This document shows positions 1-7,347 of a stretch of DNA of 15,631 nucleotides, one piece after another (positions within the stretch are counted from its first letter, which is position 1; each line of letters opens with the position of its first letter). The stretch lies in assembly GCA_018224345.1 (NCBI GenBank), contig JAGTUW010000075.1:1-15631 (forward strand), in the 5' to 3' direction. The translations under genes and the position numbers were made by a program. Source of the stretch: Bacteroidota bacterium. GTDB lineage: Bacteria > Bacteroidota > Ignavibacteria > SZUA-365. The notes under the pieces were generated by a model that was not told where the DNA came from, made no database searches, and saw only the letters and a list, made by a program, of their open reading frames with translations.

Positions 1-2
1 CA

Positions 3-2270
3 ACGCTGCGTTCGGAAATGGCGGAACAGGATGTAGGGCAATCCCTGTTGTCTGAGACTGTGCTCGACGCAGAGCGTGAGTTTCAGCTCATGGAAGAACG
101 TAAGCAATCGCTGCGAAATGAAATCGATCAATTGCAGAACCGGGCGTTTGAGTTTCAGGGAATGATCGGCGAGAAAATGACCCGCATCGATTTTCTCAAC
201 GGATTGGTCGACCGCCTCGAGGGATACAATGAAAGCGTGCAGCATCTGTTGCGGTATCGTGATTGGGCCACCTCCCGTTACGGGACGATTGCCGATGCAG
301 TAAACACCCGTGAGAATCTGCGAGTGGCTGTGGAAGCGGCTCTGGGCGATGCCGCCCATTACATCCTGGTCAATGATATCAGCGAAGCAATCAGCGGGCT
401 GAGCAATCTCAGGGAACATCGGAAGGGAAAGGCAACGTTCGCCGTGCTTTCGCGTATGCCGGAAACCCCCGCAGTCACGTTTCCGGTCGCGGGCGACGGG
501 ATTGTGGGCTGGGCGGTCGATCTCGTGCGCTTCGATGCCCAGTATACACGCCTGTTCAATATGCTCCTTCGGCATGTCCTTATCGTGCGCGATGCGGAAG
601 TCGCTCACGCCTGCATCCGTGAATATCCGGATCTCCGCTGTGTCACAATCAGCGGTGACCTGTTTGATAGCCAGGGCCTGGTGCGTGGCGGCAGTCATGG
701 ACAGGAAGAGGGCAGCATGATCGGAAAGAAAGATCAGATCGTCGTATTGACGCGTGAGGTTGAAGAACTGAAAGCGCAATTGCTTACGAATCAGGAATTG
801 CTGGAAGAAAAAAATCTCGAATACGGGGATATTGATCTGAAAGCCTATGCCGATAAAATGAAGCAGACGCAACAGAAACTCTCCGTTCATGAACGCGGTA
901 TCGCGCAAATGATGTTCGAGATCGAACGATGCGAACGCACGCTTCAGAAAAATGCGGAAGAGCGGCAACGCCTGAACGATGAATATGAGGAAATAGCAGC
1001 GCGTCGCAACGATCTGGAGCCGCGACTGGAAGAACAACGTACAAAACAGCAGAGCATCGAGACAGAAGTGCAGAAGGAAAATGAAATCCTCGCAGAACTC
1101 GAGCGTGCACATGCCCAGAGCAATGAGGCAGTCAACCTCGCGAATGTCGAGGTTGTCCAGAAACGAGGCGAAATACAGAATCTGCGTAACGAATTCGAAC
1201 GACTCAGCAATTCACTCCGTGAAACTGAACAAGCACTGGAACATGCGTCCACTGAAATCGTCGAGTCGGAAGAATCCGCTCGCAGCCTCGTCAACGTCAT
1301 TACCCGCCTCCGACTGGAATTGGGAGAAATGGAGGAGGGACATGCGGAGTTCCAGCAAACACTCGATTCCATGGAACGTGAGCTGGAGGAAAAAAGAAGT
1401 GAACTACGTTCGCTGGAGAAAGCGCTGAATGAAGATCGTCAGAAACAGACACAGGCGATCAACCTCGTCCACGAAATTGAATTGAAGGTTTCGGAAATCA
1501 AACAACGCATACGTGCCCTTGAGGAACGTGCACGCGATGAATTCGAGATGGAATTGAACCTCACTGATGAGACGGAAGAAGACGTATTCGATCTCGCGCA
1601 GGGAAAAGAGGAAATCAATGATCTACGTCAGAAAATCCGTCTGTTGGGCCCTGTAAACCCTCTCGCCTTTGAAGAGTGGAAGGAAGAAAAAGAGCGCTTC
1701 GATATCCTCTCGGAACAGCGTGGGGACCTGATCGAATCTCAGCAGACGCTACGCGACACGATCCGCGAGATCAATGAAACTGCCAAGCAGAAATTCTCTG
1801 AAACGTTTGCGCAAATCCGGCTGAACTTCATCAAAGTGTTTAAATCACTGTTTGATGAAGGAGACGAAGCGGATTTGATTCTTCAGGAACATGAGGATCC
1901 TCTGGAGGCAAAAATCGATATCGTTGCCAAGCCCAGAGGGAAGAGGCCGCATTCGATCGATATGCTTTCGGGCGGAGAGAAGACATTGACAGCAATCGCG
2001 TTGCTGTTTGCGATTTATCTCGTCAAACCGAGTCCGTTCTGCATTCTCGATGAAGTCGACGCCCCGCTTGATGACGCAAACATCGATCGCTATATCAAAA
2101 TTATCGGAGAATTCTCGCACAGTACACAGTTCATCGTTGTGACCCACAACAAGCGGACTATGGCCGCCGCCGATACGCTCTACGGGGTGACAATGGAGGA
2201 GGAAGGAATTTCCAAGCTGGTCGCGGTTGATTTCGGGAAGGAAGCGATCGCCAAATTCGCTCATAACTGA
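3..2270 (+). CDS. smc: Chromosome segregation protein SMC, C-terminal part (5' partial)
   Basis: This is the hinge, return coiled coil and C-terminal ATPase head of the bacterial SMC condensin subunit, which acts with ScpA/ScpB to compact and segregate the chromosome. The frame is open to the left edge (TLRSE precedes the Met at base 18), so the N-terminal head with Walker A lies outside the window and that Met is internal. Counting from it, coiled coil occupies about 1-80. The hinge runs about 85-230 and ends with the glycine-rich 'GLVRGGS' characteristic of SMC hinges. A long Glu/Gln/Arg-rich coiled coil follows at about 240-545. The head begins near 'LLGPVNPLAFEEW' and holds the ABC signature LSGGEK (about 650) and Walker B with the following D-loop, 'ILDEVDAPLDD' (about 676-686). 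The usual H-loop follows as 'VVTHNKRTM'. The gene ends normally with TGA. Its convergent neighbour is the aminotransferase; no clear terminator hairpin is visible in the 185 bases between them. Identification is secure. Confidence 0.96.
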   Translation, partial: TLRSEMAEQDVGQSLLSETVLDAEREFQLMEERKQSLRNEIDQLQNRAFEFQGMIGEKMTRIDFLNGLVDRLEGYNESVQHLLRYRDWATSRYGTIADAVNTRENLRVAVEAALGDAAHYILVNDISEAISGLSNLREHRKGKATFAVLSRMPETPAVTFPVAGDGIVGWAVDLVRFDAQYTRLFNMLLRHVLIVRDAEVAHACIREYPDLRCVTISGDLFDSQGLVRGGSHGQEEGSMIGKKDQIVVLTREVEELKAQLLTNQELLEEKNLEYGDIDLKAYADKMKQTQQKLSVHERGIAQMMFEIERCERTLQKNAEERQRLNDEYEEIAARRNDLEPRLEEQRTKQQSIETEVQKENEILAELERAHAQSNEAVNLANVEVVQKRGEIQNLRNEFERLSNSLRETEQALEHASTEIVESEESARSLVNVITRLRLELGEMEEGHAEFQQTLDSMERELEEKRSELRSLEKALNEDRQKQTQAINLVHEIELKVSEIKQRIRALEERARDEFEMELNLTDETEEDVFDLAQGKEEINDLRQKIRLLGPVNPLAFEEWKEEKERFDILSEQRGDLIESQQTLRDTIREINETAKQKFSETFAQIRLNFIKVFKSLFDEGDEADLILQEHEDPLEAKIDIVAKPRGKRPHSIDMLSGGEKTLTAIALLFAIYLVKPSPFCILDEVDAPLDDANIDRYIKIIGEFSHSTQFIVVTHNKRTMAAADTLYGVTMEEEGISKLVAVDFGKEAIAKFAHN

Positions 2271-2455
2271 TCAACTGTACGGACCGTATCAAGGGGAGAG
2301 TCCTGCACCATATCAAGCGAAGCTCCCACATGGCGTGAGCGTGTGTGAGAAGGTACATGTTGCCAATAGCACCGCATTGCAGCAATGATGCGAGTGGAGA
2401 GCTGCACGTTTTATCCACCTGTCCCTGCACTGTGTCCAACGCAGGTGCGCCGCTG

Positions 2456-3754
2456 TTACCGGGAGTCCTCGGAAACCCATCCGGCAATACGCCGCATCGC
2501 CTCCAGGGTGTTGGCGCAGTGCGTGTCGAGGAAGTCCGCAGGGAGGCCCTTGTCGAGAGGGACTTCCTTTCCGGCCGAGAGAACCTGTGCGCCGTCAAAA
2601 TTGACATAGGCGAGACGGGCGGAAAGCTCCTGTGCAGGACGTTCGAAATCCGCACCGGGCAGCGTCGCGACCCCCGTATCGAGGAGAAGTCTCGTACACA
2701 TTTCCCGACTGTCATGAATACCGCGCTGCGCAAGCCGGGAGCGCAGCGGTTCAAGTTCGATAAAAAGATAAAATGCTCCGTTTGGACTGTGCACGCGGAT
2801 GCCTGCCTCCTGCAGTATAGCAACACAACGCTCTCCGAGTATTCGAAGAATACGGCGGACGTGACAGAGGTAATCCTCGATTTCGCGACCGCCGCGAAAT
2901 GCCCTGACCGCCGCATGCTGAATTGGCGCACTGACGGAGGTAAATGTTTCGCTCGCGACCACAGACATTGCATCGAGCAACCAATACAAACTTTTCGGGA
3001 AAGAAAACGTTCCCAGACGCCATCCCCCGGCTCCACACCATTTTGAAAGTCCGGAACTGATAATCGTGCCCTCAGGATAAAAACGGCCGACGGAGAAATG
3101 ACTGCCCTTGTGTGTGAGCTGGCCGTAAATTTCATCGGACAACAAAATGATTTCATACTCACGGGCCGTCTCGGCAAGCTCCTGCAATTCAGCCATTGAA
3201 TACGAGTTTCCGTCAGGATTGCCCGGATAATTGAGAATGAGCAGTCGAGGTCGATATGTGTCCTGCTCTCCCTCAAGATACTGACGTAATGCCGAGGCGG
3301 TGATCCGCCAGCGTTGGTCGAAGGTCGTGTGAATGAATTTGACGTTGCGACCGATAATTGTTGCCTGAGGACCATACGAGACCCAGCACGGAGTGGGCAG
3401 AAGTATCTCGCCGTAATAGACCAACTGGAGAAGAAACATCAGTTCCTTGGAGCCGGGACCGATCAATACGCCCTCCGCTGAAGCATTGATGTGATCCTTG
3501 CGTCGATGGAAGTCGGCAATGGCCTCGCGTAGCTCCGGGAGTCCTTTGACGGGGAGATAATCTTTCTCATGTGCATGGTGACGCAACGCATCAACGACAC
3601 ATTCCGGGACAGGGAATGGGCTCTGACCAAGACCGAGCTTGAAGATGATCTTCCCTTCCCTGAGCAGGGCGTTGCTGTGTTCGTTGATCGCAAGCGTCGC
3701 AGAGGGCTTCAGCCCCCGTACATTCATATTCAGACTGATGTTTCTTCCATTCAC
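2456..3754 (-). CDS. PLP-dependent class I/II aminotransferase
   Basis: This is a fold-type I aminotransferase of about 432 residues that should transfer an amino group between an amino acid and a 2-oxo acid in the cytoplasm; the substrate cannot be read from sequence. From the GTG start, the family opening 'RGLKPSATLAINE' is followed by 'GLGQSPFPVP'. The NPPNPTG-like cofactor loop appears as 'NYPGNPDG' (about 175-182). 'LLSDEIYGQL' carries the Asp (about 207) that contacts the pyridine nitrogen and the Tyr (about 210). 'SSGLSKWCGAGGWRLG' carries the Schiff-base Lys (about 238) and the following Arg. The start is chosen because AAGGAG lies 10 bases upstream of GTG 3754. An ATG at 3781 (nine residues longer) has no Shine-Dalgarno match, and an ATG at 3727 is also possible. 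The PIG-L-type gene ends 48 bases upstream on the same strand, so co-transcription is likely. Family assignment is firm, specificity is not. Confidence 0.9.
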   Translation of the reverse strand: MNGRNISLNMNVRGLKPSATLAINEHSNALLREGKIIFKLGLGQSPFPVPECVVDALRHHAHEKDYLPVKGLPELREAIADFHRRKDHINASAEGVLIGPGSKELMFLLQLVYYGEILLPTPCWVSYGPQATIIGRNVKFIHTTFDQRWRITASALRQYLEGEQDTYRPRLLILNYPGNPDGNSYSMAELQELAETAREYEIILLSDEIYGQLTHKGSHFSVGRFYPEGTIISSGLSKWCGAGGWRLGTFSFPKSLYWLLDAMSVVASETFTSVSAPIQHAAVRAFRGGREIEDYLCHVRRILRILGERCVAILQEAGIRVHSPNGAFYLFIELEPLRSRLAQRGIHDSREMCTRLLLDTGVATLPGADFERPAQELSARLAYVNFDGAQVLSAGKEVPLDKGLPADFLDTHCANTLEAMRRIAGWVSEDSR

Positions 3755-3764
3755 CGCTGCATCA

Positions 3765-3770
3765 CTCCTT
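3765..3770 (-). promoter_or_regulatory. Shine-Dalgarno site deciding the aminotransferase start
   Basis: Reading the minus strand, AAGGAG is followed by 10 bases and then GTG at 3754-3752. It lies inside the longer reading frame that begins with ATG at 3781, so it favours the shorter GTG start. The spacing is at the long end of the usual range. Confidence 0.5.
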
Positions 3771-3802
3771 GTCAATACCATTGATGATCTGTCCGCTGGT
3801 GG

Positions 3803-4516
3803 TCACGACTGTAACCCGTCAAAAAGATCGCTGACCGGGGGCTTCGGTGACTCCCGGTAAAAACTGAAATACTCCTGCTCCCAAAGCATCCAGTTGTCGT
3901 AATTGTGTTCGCGTACATCCTGTGCGACTGTTGTATGTACATGGAGCGCGCGTTGCTCTGTGTTCCTGACGGCGGACACATCGATGACAGCATGAATGCG
4001 GTCCTGCGGGACACCAAAAATTTTTCTCGGCCAGCCAGAAACGCGATCATCAGGGAGAACACAGAAACACAGACGTTGCATTTCCGGTATTTCGTCATAT
4101 AATGAGCAGTATACCCGCTTTACTGCGTGATGAACGGTAATGTGATCAGGATGGACAGAAGCGCCCTGTACGTCGAAGGTGCAGAGCACATGGGGGCGAT
4201 GGCTACGTATTTTCGCTGCAATGTCCTGTTCAAGAAGACGGGGATCCATGTCACGTAATCCACCGTCCGGATAGCTGCTGTGTAATAATGTCGAAACGCC
4301 GAGAATGTCGGCTGCACGCTGCAGCTCAAGACTTCGCCGGCGCCCGACCTCGTCAGAAGACAGGCCGAGTATTTTTCCGTGACGGCTGTGTTCCCCGCGT
4401 GTCAGTGTATAGAGCGAGACTGTATGGCCACGGGCTGCCACCGAAGCAATGCTGCCTCCCATGAGAAAGGTCTCATCGTCGGGGTGAGGAAAGATACAGA
4501 AAAGATGAAAGGACAT
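3803..4516 (-). CDS. PIG-L/LmbE-family deacetylase
   Basis: This is a zinc-dependent N-deacetylase of the PIG-L/LmbE superfamily, whose members remove acetyl groups from GlcNAc-linked substrates such as GlcNAc-malate (bacillithiol), GlcNAc-inositol (mycothiol) or sugar antibiotics. From the ATG at 4516 it has 237 residues, normal for the family. The metal and catalytic motif PHPDDE is at residues 10-15 (His11, Asp13, Asp14), and the second metal-site motif 'VHPDH' is at 121-125. No signal peptide is seen, so it is cytoplasmic. A TTG start at 4528 would add four residues; neither start has a good Shine-Dalgarno sequence. It lies 48 bases upstream of the aminotransferase start and 181 bases downstream of the secreted-protein gene. 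A bacillithiol BshB role is possible because many FCB bacteria make that thiol, but no glycosyltransferase or cysteine ligase gene is nearby, so I leave the substrate open. Confidence 0.9.
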   Translation of the reverse strand: MSFHLFCIFPHPDDETFLMGGSIASVAARGHTVSLYTLTRGEHSRHGKILGLSSDEVGRRRSLELQRAADILGVSTLLHSSYPDGGLRDMDPRLLEQDIAAKIRSHRPHVLCTFDVQGASVHPDHITVHHAVKRVYCSLYDEIPEMQRLCFCVLPDDRVSGWPRKIFGVPQDRIHAVIDVSAVRNTEQRALHVHTTVAQDVREHNYDNWMLWEQEYFSFYRESPKPPVSDLFDGLQS

Positions 4517-4665
4517 AGATGAAGTCAATAAATGTGAAGACTCGTTATATCGGCACTGTCATTCCCGGCGGACTGACCAAATCAATTACGGGAAATGTAA
4601 TGCTTCATGCTCAAAAGGCAATCGTAATTTCCGCATGTGAACGACAACATGTGGAGCGAATGTTT

Positions 4666-4705
4666 GTGATGCGTATTATCGTAGTTAGTGATGCGTTTTA
4701 TCGTA
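4666..4705. repeat. Tandem imperfect 22-bp direct repeat over a stop codon
   Basis: Two copies of an 18-base unit (GTGATGCGTATTATCGTA at 4666-4683 and GTGATGCGTTTTATCGTA at 4688-4705) match at 17 of 18 positions with a period of 22. The second copy covers the TAA stop (4698-4700) of the 881-residue secreted protein; the first lies just downstream of it. It may be a duplication slip or a protein-binding site; function is unknown. Confidence 0.7.
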
Positions 4706-7343
4706 AAAGAAGCATACGTCGCAGTGCAACTGGCGTCCCGTCAATGCGAAGCAAGGCAAAGTAGCTTCCACTCAAATGATTCACGGCATCGAAAGGAAAA
4801 GAATAATCTCCTTCCTCCAGATTCCCATCCTGCAGGCGGTGTACCTCCCTTCCGTACGTGTCGTAGACGACAAGAGAAACGTGGGCAGTGGCTGGCAGGG
4901 AGAATTGAACAACTGTCGCAGGATTGAAAGGATTCGGAATGTTTCGCAGGGAAACAAAGTTCATGGTTGCCTGCAGTGGATAGAGGCAATCGCCGCTGAC
5001 AATCACATCTCCGTTATAGTAGCGTGCCAGTATGCTGCCACGGTTGACATTGCTTGCGATGGAATCAAAGACCAATGGAGAGGAAGAGATTCGCAGAATG
5101 TCTTCCCCGTCTCCGAAGCGGACAAGGAAACGCATGCGAATCAGTTCGCCGATTCCTTCCAGATGACTCTCCGGGTGTGTGGCATGAAAATAAATGCGAC
5201 CATCACCTCCCCCAGTCTGAAGATCCCATTCATCCGCCAACAGCGTCTCCGCGGTCTCCCATTCCAGAAAATCGATTTTATCGGCGTCATACTGTATGAA
5301 GAGTACTATATCCCGTATATCCTTGTTTTCCGATTCATCTATGAAAATCGGAATGGTGAATTCACGACTGTAGCGTTCGACGATATTTCGCGGGATGGTG
5401 AACACGGTGACCGGTGGTATCCCGATAATGAACACCCAGTCGTCGCAGTAGCTGTTAATGTTTCCTGTACGAAACTCCGCCCGGATTGTGTTGAGAGACC
5501 CATCGCGTTTCTTGAGCGGAGAAAGCCGCCAGGTCACTGTCCAGGACGAATCAATTTCCAGTGGCCGGTCGAGATACCTGACCGCCGCTTCCTCTGAAGG
5601 CAGGCTGATATCGGGGGGAAGGAGGATGGTTGCCTGGATATCACGTGCGGCAATACTGCCACGATTGGTCACGGTCGCAGTAAAAAACAGCGGGTCATGT
5701 TCCAGTGTGGAGCGGTTGAAATGAAGTGTATCGTCCGGGACGGTTCCGGCAACACAGTCGAGAAGCGGAAGGAGCGCCGCTTCGACATGCACATCACAGG
5801 TCGTGAAAATGGTCGGATGGTTTCTGCCAGTGATGCGAATGCGCACTGTGAGATCGCGTGCATGTTGAACGGGCAGAGGTGCAAGTCGCCATTGTATCTG
5901 CATGGACCCGGAAGGCTCCAGGCGCTCCGAGATGAATACGCGGGCCTCGGTCGGTTCAATAAAACGGATATCTGGGTTGGTAATGATTATTTCTGCATAC
6001 AGAGAATCCGCATTGTCGTTGCCGAAGTTCCGTACCGTGACATCGACGGAGAATTCGTCCGGTTGGTAGAGCCCCGTACGACTATCGACACGTATCGTGT
6101 CAGGAATGATCTGACAAGTGGCATCGAGGGCGGGTGCCCGTATCGCAGGGAGGACAACACTGTCGCAACATTCGGCGCTTCGGTTGAATTCATCAAACAC
6201 ACGAACGCAGATTTCACTGCTGTCCGGTTCAAGGACCGGCTTTGCGCGCACAGTCCAGGAAATCGTGCGTTCCTCACCGGGATCGAGATCTCCTATCGAG
6301 AGTTCGGTATCCCCACGCTCAAGCAGAAAAGAAACTGGCAACGATATCATGGCTCGCACATTTGTCGCGCGCGCATCACCGAGATTGCGTACAATTACGG
6401 ACCATTCAAACGGATTGGGAATGTAGCGACCATCTTCATAACGAATGTCGGGATTGCTTTCACAGGAGAGTTCGAAAAGGATGTCACGTGAAGGCGGAAT
6501 CTCAAGCGCGTAATTGCATGACGTATCGATGATGCGGTCACCGAGTCCACCGTGCCCCTGCACCTTGAAAGGGACGAAGACAATCGTGTCCGAACTTCGC
6601 GGTACGGCCTCGAGGAGAAACACGCGATCGACGCGACCACCCGGAGGGATGCTTCCGAGATCGAGAACGAATTGCTGCCCGTCGGATGGTGTGACGGAAG
6701 GAGTTGCAACGTAGAAAAGGCGCGTTTCCTTCGAGGGCGCATCGCCGTGATTGATGACGCTGACGGGAAAGGCCATCGGAGATGGAGAATATGCATTCAG
6801 CGAATCGACAAAAGACAGTGTAATGCTCCCCTCCGGAGGACAAAGAAGTTCATTCAGCGGACGATATTCCTTTTCCACCCAGACTTCCCACAGACACTCG
6901 GTGCGTGCACCGTCCTTGCCCGAAATGGCGACGACGATGGTATCCATGCCGCTTTCTTTCCGGGGGTTCACCTGAAGTTGAAAGTCAGCATAGATCGTAT
7001 CACCGGGGAACATGCGGTCGGAAAGAAGTTTGCTTGCCGGAGGAATAACGGTAAAACGCTGATTCGATCGCGGGAAGGCAACGACGGAATCTATCGGCGT
7101 GTCACCGATATGCCTGAGACGGAGGTGGACGGTGAACGTCCCGGGTATATAACGGTTGTAGTCGACCTTGTCAAAAAAAACAGAGTCCGGAGCGCTGATA
7201 TTACAGCGCATACGACGGTCGGGATTCTGCCCGGACAGTGTTCCCTGCAACAGAAGAAATACAATGAAAACGAGAGAATAGAATGGAAGGACCGCAAGGG
7301 TCCTTCCAGGCTGCAGTTCAAATGCACGTAAAAACAACTTCAT
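4698..7343 (-). CDS. Secreted multi-repeat Ig-like protein with T9SS sorting domain
   Basis: This is an 881-residue protein expected to be exported by Sec and then carried across the outer membrane by T9SS to the surface or medium. In order: a signal peptide with hydrophobic core at about 17-34 and cleavage near Gly38/Gln39; five Ig-like repeats of about 110-125 residues at about 45-643; a cohesin-like beta-sandwich at about 644-784 ('FIDESENKDI', 'FIQYDADKIDFLE'); and a T9SS type A tail at about 800-881 with 'PNPFNPATVVQFSLP', 'VYDTYGREV', 'LSGSYFALL' and the closing 'RRMLLLR'. Each repeat holds a cysteine pair: C47/C150, C168/C276, C294/C392, C410/C516 and C530/C633. No enzyme motif is seen, so a structural or adhesive role is inferred. 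The start lies 4 bases after the stop of the larger upstream paralogue, so the two are almost certainly co-transcribed and perhaps translationally coupled. The order of repeats matches the C-terminal 830 residues of that neighbour. Confidence 0.9.
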   Translation of the reverse strand: MKLFLRAFELQPGRTLAVLPFYSLVFIVFLLLQGTLSGQNPDRRMRCNISAPDSVFFDKVDYNRYIPGTFTVHLRLRHIGDTPIDSVVAFPRSNQRFTVIPPASKLLSDRMFPGDTIYADFQLQVNPRKESGMDTIVVAISGKDGARTECLWEVWVEKEYRPLNELLCPPEGSITLSFVDSLNAYSPSPMAFPVSVINHGDAPSKETRLFYVATPSVTPSDGQQFVLDLGSIPPGGRVDRVFLLEAVPRSSDTIVFVPFKVQGHGGLGDRIIDTSCNYALEIPPSRDILFELSCESNPDIRYEDGRYIPNPFEWSVIVRNLGDARATNVRAMISLPVSFLLERGDTELSIGDLDPGEERTISWTVRAKPVLEPDSSEICVRVFDEFNRSAECCDSVVLPAIRAPALDATCQIIPDTIRVDSRTGLYQPDEFSVDVTVRNFGNDNADSLYAEIIITNPDIRFIEPTEARVFISERLEPSGSMQIQWRLAPLPVQHARDLTVRIRITGRNHPTIFTTCDVHVEAALLPLLDCVAGTVPDDTLHFNRSTLEHDPLFFTATVTNRGSIAARDIQATILLPPDISLPSEEAAVRYLDRPLEIDSSWTVTWRLSPLKKRDGSLNTIRAEFRTGNINSYCDDWVFIIGIPPVTVFTIPRNIVERYSREFTIPIFIDESENKDIRDIVLFIQYDADKIDFLEWETAETLLADEWDLQTGGGDGRIYFHATHPESHLEGIGELIRMRFLVRFGDGEDILRISSSPLVFDSIASNVNRGSILARYYNGDVIVSGDCLYPLQATMNFVSLRNIPNPFNPATVVQFSLPATAHVSLVVYDTYGREVHRLQDGNLEEGDYSFPFDAVNHLSGSYFALLRIDGTPVALRRMLLLR
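5415..7211 (-). repeat. Array of five Ig-like protein repeats (881-residue protein)
   Basis: Residues 45-643 fall into five units with boundaries at about 45, 168, 294, 410 and 530. A typical unit opens 'C-x-x-x-x-P-D-(S/T)', followed by an aromatic-rich strand, 'Y-x-P-x-x-F', 'V-x-N-x-G', a Pro-rich loop, 'L-x-P-G', 'W-x-(L/V)-R-A' and a late cysteine before the exit strand. The pattern resembles CARDB/DUF11-like Ig folds, but I cannot assign a named family by eye. Confidence 0.75.
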
Positions 7344-7347
7344 TCCA

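Noticed and set aside
2271..2455. Possible terminator between the convergent smc and aminotransferase genes
   Set aside because: Only short stems are present (for example CATTG/CAATG near 2376) and none is followed by a T run on either strand.
2345..3046. 233-codon plus-strand frame opposite the aminotransferase
   Set aside because: It is in register with the aminotransferase codons and shows no motif; the opposite strand carries all the PLP-site residues.
4776..7331. Long open frames (about 260-270 codons each) on the plus strand opposite the 881-residue secreted protein
   Set aside because: They are in exact codon register with the minus-strand gene and exist because TTA, CTA and TCA codons are rare in it. 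Their translations are Arg/Cys-rich with no domain, while the sense strand has clear domains and repeats.
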